A DNA stretch of 64,000 bases from Chaetomium olivaceum (taxonomy: Eukaryota > Ascomycota > Sordariomycetes > Sordariales > Chaetomiaceae), in NCBI GenBank assembly GCA_039881045.1, contig JAYWVB010000061.1, positions 62,001 through 126,000 on the forward strand, read 5' to 3'. The notes under the pieces were generated by a model. That model did no database searches. It was given only the letters and a program-made list of their open reading frames with translations, and was not told where the DNA came from. A program made the translations under genes and the position numbers. This document shows positions 46,583-56,522 of the stretch, in pieces; the first letter of the stretch is position 1; the number at the start of each line of letters is the position of its first letter.

Positions 46583-49300
46583 TCACCTCCCTCCCCTCCC
46601 CCCATCCATCTCATGCAAATCCGGCACCGGTCCCGCCTGCCATGACGCCTGTGGATGTTGTTGCTGGCTGTATGAGCCGGCGGGTGGTGTGCCTGGGCTG
46701 TAGGCGTGGTAGCCCGGCTGCATTTGCGGAGGGTGAGGTGATGGGGTTGGGGACGGGTATTGTTGTTGTTGTTGCTGCTGATGGTGTTGTTCGTAGGGAG
46801 ATTGTGGTGGGGAGTAGGGTTGCATGTGCGGTGATTGTTGTGGTGGGTAGGATTGTTGTTGTTGATGTTGTTGATGCTGTGGCATGTAAGGGGAGTGTTG
46901 TTGTTGCGGCGGGTAGCTGTATTGACCCGCCAACTCTGGCCGGTTGGGGTTGGCGTTGTGGTACTGCGAGCCTTGACCCTGCAGTTCAGACATGTTCGCC
47001 GGGGTGGTGGCGTACATGGCGCCCTGGCCCTGGAGTTCGGGCCGGTTGGGTGCTGGCGCCCCTTGGCCGTAGAGCTCAGGGGCGTTGGGTGGTGGCGGGA
47101 CCATGGCGCCCTGGCCTTGGAGTTCTGGTCGGTTGGGGGCAGGGGCGCCTTGCCCATAAAGCTCGGGAGCGTGTGGCGAAGGCGGAACCATGGCGCCTTG
47201 ACCTTGGAGTTCCGGTCGGTTGGTCGACGGGACGCCTTGGCCATAGAGTTCGGGCGCATTGGGCGCCGAAGCAGCGAACATGGGGCTCTGACCCTGGCCC
47301 TGAGGCCCAGGCGTGTCGGGAGAAACAGACGACGGGGTGTTTGTGTGTTGATTATGCAGCTCGGGACGGTTCGGCATGGGCGGGAAGAACGCTGCCTGCC
47401 CGCTGAGCTCGGCTTGGTTCGGAGGCGGAGCGAAGGCGCCAGTTGTATTGGCGGAGACGGGCGAAACGGTGCTGGAACGGCCGGGAACGGCCCCCACCTT
47501 GAGCGTGCTCGGCGAGGGGCTTGGAGGGCGTGGCGAGGCAACCGAGTCACTAGCCAGTTCGGCCTTGCCGCCATACAGGCCGAGAGGAACAGGCGGGTCG
47601 TTTGCTCCGGGCGCATTGTCCGGGATCCGCAGCGAATCAGGCCGGTTCCTCCTAGCCCGGAGGACGAAGAAGATGATGGCTCCGATCAGACCAAGGCCGC
47701 CAATGACACCAACTACAGCCCCGACAATGACGCCCGTGCTGGACCCGCTTGAAGTCTCTTCATCGCCCCCTTCAGACGAGTTGTCCGATCCGTTACCGCC
47801 CGAATCCCCGTTTCCATCCCCGGTGTTGCTATCGTTGCCGCTGCCATTGCCCGTCTCTTGCGGACCGTTGGTGGTAGCACGGCTCGCTGGGTATGTCTGC
47901 TCTATCGAGTTAGAAACGCCGGCGGCCGTTACTTTAGCCTCAGCGGCGCTGCAATAGTAGTTGAACACCTGATCGGTTTGTCAGTGACCTGGCAGCAAAC
48001 ACCCCGGGGCTCTAGGAGGCTTACGGCAACGGCGGAAGAGACATCTTCGGTGGCAGTCGAAGAGCACTCCACTTGACGGACGAGGTAATGACCTTCAGGA
48101 CCTCCTGGGTCATACCCTCCTTGAGGCACACACACGACGCAAGAGCCTGTGGACCGCTGGGGCACAGATAATCCATTTGCTAAAAGGTTGTTAGTCGGCT
48201 GAGATTACAAGTATCCTCTAACGATGTCGAGACGAGCTGCATATACTTACAGACTGAACAGCGTAATTGAGCCCCGACGCCGCGCATGGGGCAAGGGAGC
48301 TATACCCAGGGAGATCCGTGATGTAGTAGGTCACTGTTTTCGTCAGCAAACGATTGCCAAGGCCTAACGTTGTCGACCTGTCGACTTACTATCGCCCGGT
48401 GGTTTGGACGGGACCGGAAATTTCGTTGTGCCGTCGTTCATGGCGCAGTAAGCAGCAAACATGGCCTGGGCAGACGAGACGTCCACCGAGTGCCCGGAGC
48501 ACGATGACTTGGCCTCCGAGTTGATGATTTGGCTGACCACGAGCGAGTTCTGGTTCTTCTTGCAAGCACAGCTCGCCAGTGCAGGCGCATCGGTCGGGCA
48601 TTTGTCGTAGCTCTGGGCCACAGGTTAGCGGGCTGGGGTGGTTCGGTGAGTCTAAACTACAGAGCCTACCATTGTCCTGTTTCATTGTTAGCAACTGTCG
48701 CTAACTGTTCGTTCATAAAGATTTGGGTTGCTGGAAACTTACTGAACTCCATATCGGATGGCGCTCTTCGCGCATGGCGCCAGGTAATCGAACTCGGGGA
48801 TATCCGTGATGTAGACACTGACGGCGGTCGGAGACGGGAATGAGACTGATAAGGTCGGGTCACAGTACGCTTTGAAAATCTAGGAGGGAATCAGCACACC
48901 TGACTTGCTCCTCGACTTCTGGCTGGTCATACACTTTGAACCGACGCTTGATCCTCGCTGGCAGTTGATCCGCATGAGGCGCTGACCGAGGCGGAAATCT
49001 GGGAGGAGATGGAGGCGTAATTGTTGTTCTTGGTGCAAACACAGGACTGGAGTTCCGACACAGCCTCGGGACATGCGTCGTAGGTTTGCGACTGGACGTT
49101 ATAAAGGAGGGCCGACTGCGCACATGGTGCCTTGAGGTGTTGCTCAGTCAGTTCTGGTCAAAGGGGCAGAGCGGAGGCCTGGGGTTTGGCTTTACCAAAG
49201 CTTCGTAGGCAGGCATGTCTGTCACATATTGCATTGAAGCCGCCCTCGCCGAAGGGATGGCGAGAGCCAGAATGGCCGCCGAGAGGCGTGTTTGGCCCAT
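46583..49300 (-). CDS. Single-pass membrane protein with three six-cysteine ectodomain repeats and a tandem-repeat tail
   Basis: Unnamed surface protein, sensor-like in layout. Exons: 49300-49196, 49130-48933, 48879-48743, 48676-48670 (a 7-base microexon), 48612-48390, 48333-48251, 48179-48025, 47968-46583; about 764 residues. A signal peptide ends near PSARA. Three repeats of about 83 residues follow, each of form Y(V/I)TD(M/I/L)P..L-APCA.S....(V)Q..YD.CP...(A/L)..C.C(K/L)K....C......(I/M/V)F..YC, six cysteines each; this is not the eight-cysteine CFEM spacing. Then a Gly/Ser/Asn-rich stalk, one membrane helix (VIVGAVVGVIGGLGLIGAII), a basic RARRNR stop-transfer and a Pro/Gln-rich cytoplasmic tail with 29-residue repeats. 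Every intron has a CTRAC-like branch site. Exon 7 changes frame near 48071-48074 (ITSSVK to ECSSTATEDV), needing one added base. The overall plan recalls WSC/MID-type wall sensors, but the ectodomain is different and function is unknown. Confidence 0.85.
47000..47257 (-). repeat. 87-base in-frame tandem repeat, about 3 copies
   Basis: Encodes three 29-residue units of form APELYGQGAPAPNRPELQGQGAMVPPPPN in the cytoplasmic tail, themselves built from alternating PELYGQG and PELQGQG half-units. The second and third units are nearly identical in DNA. Decayed PEL.GQ units extend on both sides. Confidence 0.9.
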
Positions 49301-50391
49301 CTTGAGATCAAAAGAAGGAAGGTCAAGTGCACGAATTTGTGACAAGACTAACAAGACGCAGTCAACGAAAGGACGGCACTAAGGGACAGCGTCCTCCCAA
49401 AGGATACCCCGGGCTTCACTTCGGCCTGATTGCGCAACGAAACCCAAGAAGGAAACAAGAAAAAAAGCGAGGAGAGCGGCATGAGATGGTGCGCCATGTG
49501 GGAGGGGCCATCTGCGCGCCTCGTCCAGGCAGAACGCCACAACACGGAAAGGGTCTGCCGAAGCAAACTGACAGGAAAGGGTCCCCTCAGGTCCCTAGGA
49601 CGCCCTTCGCGACGCCCTTCCGAAAAAGGCATGGCGGAGGCCCGAGGCATACAGACTGCAGGTACGGAAACTGCTAGACGAACCGGATGACAGAGCCTGA
49701 GGGTTCTTGGCGTAGTGGTACCCCCTGGTGAAAGTGTGGTCAAGATCCCTGCCAGCTGAAAATGGGCGTCAACCTTGATACACAGATACCGAGTTTCCCC
49801 AAGCTGCCAAGGTCTCACTGACCAATGGGTTAAAGACGAGCTCCTGTCACCAATGAGCTCGGGATGGAAGCGGAAAGGCTGAGCAGGGCATGCAACGCGA
49901 AGCCGGAGACCGGATGAGAGACATGGTCCGTTCGCAATTTGGAACTTCAGACCTTCGTCGGCTTTGGCCGACCGCTCGTCAAACAAGGTCTCACGTGGTG
50001 GAGCTCACTTTGAAAGCCAACGGTTTTTTTGCTCTTAAGGAAACGGAAACTCTCCCGTCAAGAGCAGAATTCTGCTTCAGGGGTGCCAACTCGCTGGGAT
50101 GGATGGGTGGCATCCCTTGCCGCCCCTGATTTCTTCCCGCATGCATGTCAGCCGCGGTGGAACTCGATGCCGCCGGGAACTCATTTGGCGATACCCCGGA
50201 CGCGCGGTGCCAAACGTCACTTTCCCATCAACAATGTCATCGTTTTGAAGGATGCTGTTTCTGGTGTTCTTATTGGGGCCTTTTCTGAAGCCACCGGAGC
50301 TTGAAAAGCCGGCAGGTTCCTCAGCAACACCACCTTCAGCATCTGCCTCCCCACTGCCCTCGTTAGTGAACGCTCACTCCCACCACCCCAC
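49301..50391. other. Promoter region of the membrane-protein gene and DOPA-dioxygenase 3' flank
   Basis: No gene. Both neighbours are on the - strand. Open frames of up to about 210 codons (49348-49986, -) have no recognisable motif and overlap frames on the other strand. Upstream ATGs in the 49301-49360 leader are in frame with the signal peptide (MLVLSQIRALDL...) but give a worse signal sequence than the ATG at 49300. Confidence 0.5.
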
Positions 50392-51152
50392 TTAAGCCGG
50401 TGCCGGTGCCGGCGCCGTCCCTCCACCGGGAGCCGCCCCAGCCGACGGCGGCCCACCCGTACCCGTACCAGTCCTGGGCCGAAATATAGACAGATCCAAC
50501 GGCAGGCGCTCGCCCATCCAGATGGCGCGGTCGGTGTGGTTGCGGCGCTCGCGGTCGTGGGCCGGCAGTTCGGTCTCGGGCTCGGTGGTGTTGGGGTGGA
50601 CCAGCACGGACAGCGGGCCGCGCCAGACGGCCAGCCAGGCGACGAGAGCGCCGAACTGGGCCGGCGAGTGCACGCTCACCTCGAACATGGCCACCGGGTG
50701 CGGCCCAATCGGCCGGTCCCAGAATGTGTATACCCGGAGTTCGGGGAACTCGCGCCGGATGCGCTCTCGCAGGGCGCGGGCGTATTCCGTCTCTTGAAGG
50801 GGATATGTACGTTAGTTACGGGGGTTGGGTAAGGTAACTTCCATTACAATCATGCTACCATCTCGGCTAGGTTGGTAGATTAGGCGTACGGTCTGGGTTG
50901 TTTTGGAAGTAGTAGATGTGGATGTCACTTTTGGCCCGGTTAGTCAGGCAAAGTTGGGATGGAAATACCGGTAAGTAAAACAGCTTACAACCCGCCCTTG
51001 ATGCCGTTGTCTAGGGGTTCGGTGAATCTCTCGTATGCGCTGCTGAGCACGCCGGTTTGCGGGTTCCGGAAGCTCTTGCCATCTTCGGCTCGCTCTTCGG
51101 GAAGAGGCGGGGCATTCTCATAGCCCGCCAGCGGGGAGGGGTAGCCTGCCAT
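50392..51152 (-). CDS. DOPA 4,5-dioxygenase family protein
   Basis: Member of the small extradiol-type dioxygenase family first defined by Amanita DOPA dioxygenase; in ascomycetes its natural substrate is mostly unknown. Exons 51152-50989, 50927-50890 (38 bases) and 50792-50392 give 200 residues. Introns are 61 bases (GTAAGC...CTGACTAAC...AAAAG) and 97 bases (GTACGC...AACTAAC...TTCAAG). Family signatures are clear: YPSPLAGYENAPPLPEER and FRNPQTGVLSSAYE at the N-terminus, GGFDIHIYYFQNN (first histidine), FPELRVYTFWDRPIGPHPVAMFEV (shown to HPVAMFEV), SVLVHPNT, and HTDRAIWMGERLPLDL near the end. The C-terminal 30 residues are Gly/Pro/Ala-rich and probably disordered. It is cytosolic with no signal peptide. 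It is divergent from the small RING-like gene at 51988. Confidence 0.9.
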
Positions 51153-51987
51153 TGTGGGTCACAAGGTGAAGGTGGTGGGATGTGGGTGAATTTGATATTT
51201 GGATTTGCAGTGAGAGCTGGATAATGTATAGAGATTGCAAACTCAGTATGCGGCTTGATAATGGAATGAGATGTTGAGTGAAGACAATGACAACCTGAAG
51301 TGATACCTGAATGACTTGGGTGACCACTCAGTTTGTAATCCAAGGTTCCACATCATCCGATGGGGCATTAGTGATGGGCAAATGGCGACTTCCACTTCCA
51401 GGTTGCGTGTCACGCGTGTAAGTGAATGGGAAGGAGCCCCGCATTTCGTGAACGTCGCCGGACTTCGTGACTGCTTTTGTGTGATCTCACTCACTGACCA
51501 GCCTGAGATGATTTGACCTGCCGATTGCCGATGAGGTTCGCCCTTCAGACCCGGGACGGCCCGCACCAAGCCAAAACCCGCGAGGATCTCATCGTTCGTT
51601 GACGCAGTTGCGGCACTGCATATCCCCCACCGGGCGTATTACCGCTTCGAGAAGGCAACGAGGCAACGCATCGGCATCCTTCGATGACTGCGCCTTGGGC
51701 TAGTCGGTATATACAACACAATAGACGGCCCCGAGACAGCCTCATCTAGACATTTGCTGTTCATGTATTGGCCATAGACTCGGTGAACGTGCCTAGTAGG
51801 TATTCTCATGCAGCCGCGAATGATCCCACCAGCAGAGCCCTGGAGAGCCTGGCGTTCAGTATATAAGAACGATATGCTTTTCATCTGAATTAAGTTGAAC
51901 GTCTTGCTTCTTTATCCAAGCCTTCCAATCTCTTTCAACTAAGAATCCACTTGACTCCAACATAAATTACTCGAATAACTCGCAGCC
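51153..51987. other. Divergent promoter region between DOPA dioxygenase and RING-like gene
   Basis: No gene seen. Both flanking genes are transcribed outward from this 835-base stretch. A TATATAAG-like element lies near 51861 (AGTATATAAGAACG), about 125 bases before the RING-like start, and could be its TATA box. Confidence 0.5.
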
Positions 51988-52357
51988 ATGAATTGCGGAG
52001 TTTGCCAACAGTTTACCGTGAGTAGACTCCGTTCCACGAGACTAAACTGTCTAATGTCTCAACCAGAACTCCGTCGTTATATACTGCTTTGCGGGGAACT
52101 TGGGGACGGATAAGACCAGCCGTGACCTCAAAACGGGGACCACGCACTGGGTCTGCAAAGAGTATGTTTCCCTGCGGGCCACGTTGAGGGGTTCAATACC
52201 GCTAACTCGTCTGGCAACCTCAAGCTGTTATGAGAGTATGAAAGAAAACGGCACATCCGGAACGTGCCCGTACTGCCGGGCTAGCAACACAGGCGTGTCC
52301 ATATATAGACAGAAGGCAGCCGTGCGTGCTGTGTACGAGTTTGTGGACCAGGAATGA
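51988..52357 (+). CDS. Small RING-like zinc-finger protein (85 aa)
   Basis: Predicted from splice signals. Exons 51988-52017, 52067-52161 and 52225-52357 join in phase. Introns are 49 bases (GTGAGT...ACCAG) and 63 bases (GTATGT...GCTAAC...CAAG). The product is 85 residues and almost entirely one finger: C3-x2-C6, C17, H37-x2-C40-x2-C43, C56-x2-C59, ending CPYCRAS. This is RING-like ligand order, but the usual third cysteine just before the histidine is Thr, so it may be an atypical or degenerate RING; Cys17 could stand in. There is no substrate-binding domain, so if it is an E3-type adaptor it must act through partners. I do not recognise a named orthologue. Its 3' end is 60 bases from that of the terpene synthase. 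Confidence 0.65.
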
Positions 52358-52417
52358 GTGACAAGCACGAAGATTCTGGATACTATCCAACACACCATGG
52401 CCCCCTTCAGCCATCCG

Positions 52418-53778
52418 TCATAGAGTAACTAGAAATGAACCATCTTCCTGTCTGTCCTTGAAAAGACCATACCGGGGGCTTTGAATGGAAAAGTTCAGCA
52501 CAGCCGTGCCAACAACCTGGTATGCCTGGATTATTCGCCTTAACTGTCCGTGTTCCATCACAGCATTTGTCTGGAGAGCCAAGGCGTTGTCATCGAAGTC
52601 GCTGACAGACTTGTGAACGTCGTTCAGCAAGCTTTGCGTTGCGTTCTCCAAGTCCGAATTCGTAGCCCGCATGGTGATGGGTATCAGGTTCCCAAATGCA
52701 CCGTCCTTCTAAAACCAAATCAGCGAAATAGGTCTTGGGTAGTGAATCGCGAAACGGAAGATGGAGCTTACCAGCTCTTTCTTGAGAGAGAATAACTCAT
52801 TGATCCTGAAGGAGCTATGTTAGTTTAGCTGCCCAGCCTTCCTCGCAGACGGGTGAAATGGCCTCACATTATGAAGAGCTTGTTAGCGCAGAGACTCATG
52901 GCAGCCAGTTCCTTTGACTCGAGAATATCTCGAGGTAAATGTATCCCGTTGATAATCCTGGAACATGTCAGCATCAAATTCATGGTAATATCCTTCACGG
53001 CACACCAAACCGGATAAGGTCCAACGCCGCATCGACCGAGGACGTCCCCAGCCGCCACGAGTAAAACTCCTCCACACTAGGCACCCTCCCAGACAACCTC
53101 CACCGATACTCGGTCACACAAGCCTTCATATACCCCCTCAGACTCCCCGAAAACCGCTTCCTCTCCGCCAACCCACAGTACCCCCGCCACCCGCCTGCCC
53201 ACCTCGGCAAAACTCTCACAGACCTTCGTGGGCGACGCCGGCGCCGGAGCACCCGGCTCACCAAGACCGAGGGAATGCTCCACAAAGGCGATCGACTGCC
53301 GACAGTACTCCTCCGCCGCCAGCTCGCCCTCGGCCGCCCCGTCGATGGCGTCGTCCCACAGGAACAGCCACACGCAGTAGAAGGCCACCGTTTCTAGCTC
53401 GGCGTACGTCGCGTCGGGGACCAATCTGAGAGTATGTAAGTTTTTGTTTTTGTTTTTATTTAGATATCATTTGTATATGAGACTCCAGTGTATCATCGAC
53501 ATGATACGGGGTGATGATTATCGACAGGGGGAAGTTGGTGGGGTGCATGCATACCCGGAGGCAAAGAACGCGATATCGACCGCTCTGATCTTGACCAACA
53601 GCTTCTCGTCCTCGATGAGGGCCCCCAGCCGTGCATCAACGGCCTTCTTGACCTGCTCGTGAAGGGGATTGACGCTCTGGTACCATGCCGCAAACGTGGG
53701 GCGGAGATCCGGGATGTGGAGCTTCTGGCCGGCGAGGGTATCGGCCGAGATGCTGGCGTTTTCTGTTTTCTGTTCCAT
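52418..53778 (-). CDS. Class I terpene synthase (apparent frameshift)
   Basis: Cyclises a prenyl diphosphate, probably to a sesquiterpene, using a trinuclear magnesium cluster. Exons 53778-53555, 53425-53011, 52957-52868, 52805-52772 and 52708-52418; about 350 residues, normal for fungal class I cyclases. The Asp-rich motif is WDDAID in exon 2, the NSE motif is NELFSLKKE across exon 4, and the C-terminal Arg-Tyr pair is SPRYGLF, so all three active-site signatures are present. Exon 2 changes frame at the run of five C (G on the coding strand) at 53181-53185, between GRRVAG and YCGLAERKRF; with one base fewer, exon 2 becomes 414 bases and its splice phases match both neighbours exactly. The third donor in exon 2 (GTTTGG) is weak. 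No P450, reductase or transporter lies beside it, so it is a lone synthase rather than a full cluster. Product unknown. Confidence 0.85.
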
Positions 53779-54639
53779 TGTTACTGGGGGGTTGTTTCTT
53801 TGAGGGCAAGGTGTTGGGAGTGAGATACCAATAGAGCTTAAGGTTGGGGTTAAAGAGTGTAACTGCATCGGTTAATGTGGGCGTTTCATGCAGGAACCTG
53901 ACCGCTTTTCCACCCAGACATGATTTACAAACATAGGCATATAGCCAGAACGGAGATAGACATGGAAGCAGGAGCATCTTTTTTTTTAAGACAATATATT
54001 CTCAACTACCAAGGTAGGCAGGAGACAGTAGTAGCCGTAGCAGCGGATGAAACCATCGCGGGAGAAATCAAGAGCCAGCTAGCCGTCTATACATCGAGCG
54101 CGCCTCTATTGACCCGGGGAGAGCAACGCAACGCAAATGAGCAAAGCAGCACATACACCAGCCCGACAAGATATCTCGCCGGGGTGCCAGCCATGCCATA
54201 CAATGCAATGCAATGGCCATGCAAATGCCAAGGCAACAGGAAAGCAACCCGAAAATCAGGACAGAAACCCAGAAGAACCTTTCCCCTCCCATCCAACGCC
54301 CCATGTATGCAATCGAGTACACACCCCTTTATCATGCCACGCCGATACAGGTTGATGCCAAGTGGACGCCCTCCCAATAGAGCAAGCAATCCATCAGATA
54401 CAGAGGTAGAGCCAGAAGCGAAAAAGAGAAAATGGAAAGGAAAACAGGAAAAGAGAAGATAGCAAAATGAGCAAGTCGTAGGCGAGTTGCGGCGACGCGA
54501 CGGCTGTAGCAATATACAATACAGGTGTACATATGTACCTAGGAGTAACAGGACAAGACTGAGGCTTGTGATATGTCAACGATCGCTCCACACCCCCTCA
54601 TTATGGCAGGGAGACGATCAGTGGTCCGCGATTCGCGGT
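53779..54639. other. Terpene synthase promoter and PEX20 3' flank
   Basis: No gene. A CATGC/CAATGC-rich tract lies at 54185-54230. Open frames of 140-180 codons on both strands overlap each other and carry no motif. Confidence 0.5.
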
Positions 54640-55836
54640 TTAGGCGCGCTGGACCTCAGGGGCCTTCTGGGGAGTAGCGGAGTCGGAGCCGAGACCGGAG
54701 TCGTGCTGCTCGTCGTCCTGCGAAGTGTTGACCGCCTCGCCGGTGGCGGCGTTGACAAAGCCGTCGCCCTCGACGACAACCTCACGGTTGCCGATGCGGC
54801 GCATCAGCTCAAAGAAGCGCGAGTTCTTGAACTTCTCTGAGTTGTTGTCGGCGACCGAGTTGACAATGTCGACAGCGGCGCGCACCAGGTCATCGTCGGA
54901 CCGCCGCTTGTCCTGTTCCTGCGCGAGCTTCTCCATGTTGGCGTCGATGACCTCCATCTCGTCGACCGAAGGCACCGTGACTCCGGTGTTGGGGTCGACG
55001 CGCGGGCCGTGCTGGGCCATCCACTTGTCTTGTGCCTCGGCGAATTCGGTGTTGGCAACCTGTTGCTTCTCGGTCCAGTCGGCGAGCTCGGTCTTGAAGT
55101 TGACATCATCGTATTCGCCGAACGCGCGATTGAAAGCTTCAACGTCAATGTCGGAGTCTTGGGCCACAGCAATCTGAGGCTGCTGCTGGGCGATCGGGTT
55201 CATGGCCTGGTTCTGGAGACCATTCTGAAGACCATTCTGAAGACCATAAACACCGGTAGACAGACCGTTGTACATGGGCATGCCGAAAGCAGCCTGCTGC
55301 ATGGTCATGGCCGGGTTCATCGTCGCCATGGGAGCCGAATGCATCTGGGCAGCCATCGCCGTGCTGGGTCCAGCTCCGCCGGCGCCAATCTGCATGCCTG
55401 AGAACTGGTTAACCCACTCCTGGTGGGAAGTACCGCCGGTAGCCGGAGAAGCAAGACGGGCAGCCGGGGCGCCCGGGCCAATGTTGTTCATGGCGGTCGG
55501 CACAGCCGGAGCCGGATGACCATAAGCCCTACTGCCAGCGATCATATTCATGTCGAGACCGGGACCGAAAGCCGAGTCGATGGGCGCGCCGCCCTGCTGG
55601 AAGCCTCCAAAGGCCATCTCGGCGCCATTGGGAAAGGAAGTCTGCGAACGGAAAGCCTGGTGGAGCCGAGGTCAGCGACGAGTTTTCGTTACAAATTATT
55701 ACTCCCAGACACTCACATTGCCCGGGCCGGCCTGCGGCGCGTTGACAAAGCGATCCTGGTGATGGGTGCGATCGCGGTCGACATGCGACAGAAGATTCTT
55801 GGCGCCGTTAGACGGACCACACATGCTGTCGGCCAT
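54640..55836 (-). CDS. PEX20: Peroxin 20, co-receptor for PTS2 peroxisomal import
   Basis: Cycling co-receptor that works with PEX7 to carry PTS2 proteins (for example thiolase) to the peroxisome. Exons 55836-55717 and 55656-54640 flank a 60-base intron (GTGAGT...ACCAG) and give 378 residues. The N-terminus MADSMCGPSNGAKNLLSH carries the conserved Cys in a CGPSN context, the ubiquitination site used for receptor recycling, followed by DRTHHQDR. Aromatic W-x3-F/Y type motifs (EWVNQF) and a conserved middle helix (around FNRAFGEYDDVNF and ADWTEKQQV) match fungal PEX20. The last 60 residues include a helix with NSRFFELMRRIGNREV. The central region is Gly/Ala/Met/Gln-rich and contains a short QNGLQNGLQNQ repeat. 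It is divergent from SEC13. Confidence 0.93.
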
Positions 55837-56522
55837 CTTGAAGTCGAATTTGTGTTGGCGATTTGGGCGAGATGCGATTTTGGTGAGTTTCCGCTAGCAG
55901 AAGTAAGTTTTGATCTGTTGTTGTTCGGATCAAAGAGAGGAAACCCAAGGATGGTTTGAGATGCCGAGGTCGTCCGAGGTAAGGCGATATCGAACCGAGC
56001 CGACGGGGTTGTATTACTGCGGTCGCGTTGCAAAAGAAGAAAACAATGCCAGGAAATCAAAAGGCATGGTCTATTGAACAATGGAATATTGAAGCCATTC
56101 CTCGTTAGCCCCACTTTCGTTATGTGTATAGTGTGGCCACCAGTTTCGCCATGGAGAGTCGTGATGGAGTTGTCCAAGTTGGTCAGTCGCTGTTAAGACG
56201 GCTTGCTGGAGTCGGGTCAGGCCTGTGACCGAGGGCAAGCCAAGAGTTGATGTGGGTGCGGGGCGGTATTGTGTGGGCTCTTTCAAAGACCCCTGCAAGC
56301 CATGCGGGACTGAGCGCACCACGATTTTCATGCCAGCTGGACAACAACAGGGGGTGCTCTTCACGCCTAGAGCCACTCTAGCAGCGGTGCCATTGAACCT
56401 CTGTGCAAACCCCATTGAGGAACTGCACTCAAGATAACCCACTTCAATAATCAGAGCGACCGCACCATTGACTCTATTGTTCCCACATTTGTATTCTCTG
56501 AATCAAAAGACCAGCTGTCGCA
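55837..56522. other. Divergent promoter shared by PEX20 and SEC13
   Basis: 686 bases between two start codons on opposite strands; no gene inside. It must contain both promoters and leaders. Confidence 0.65.
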
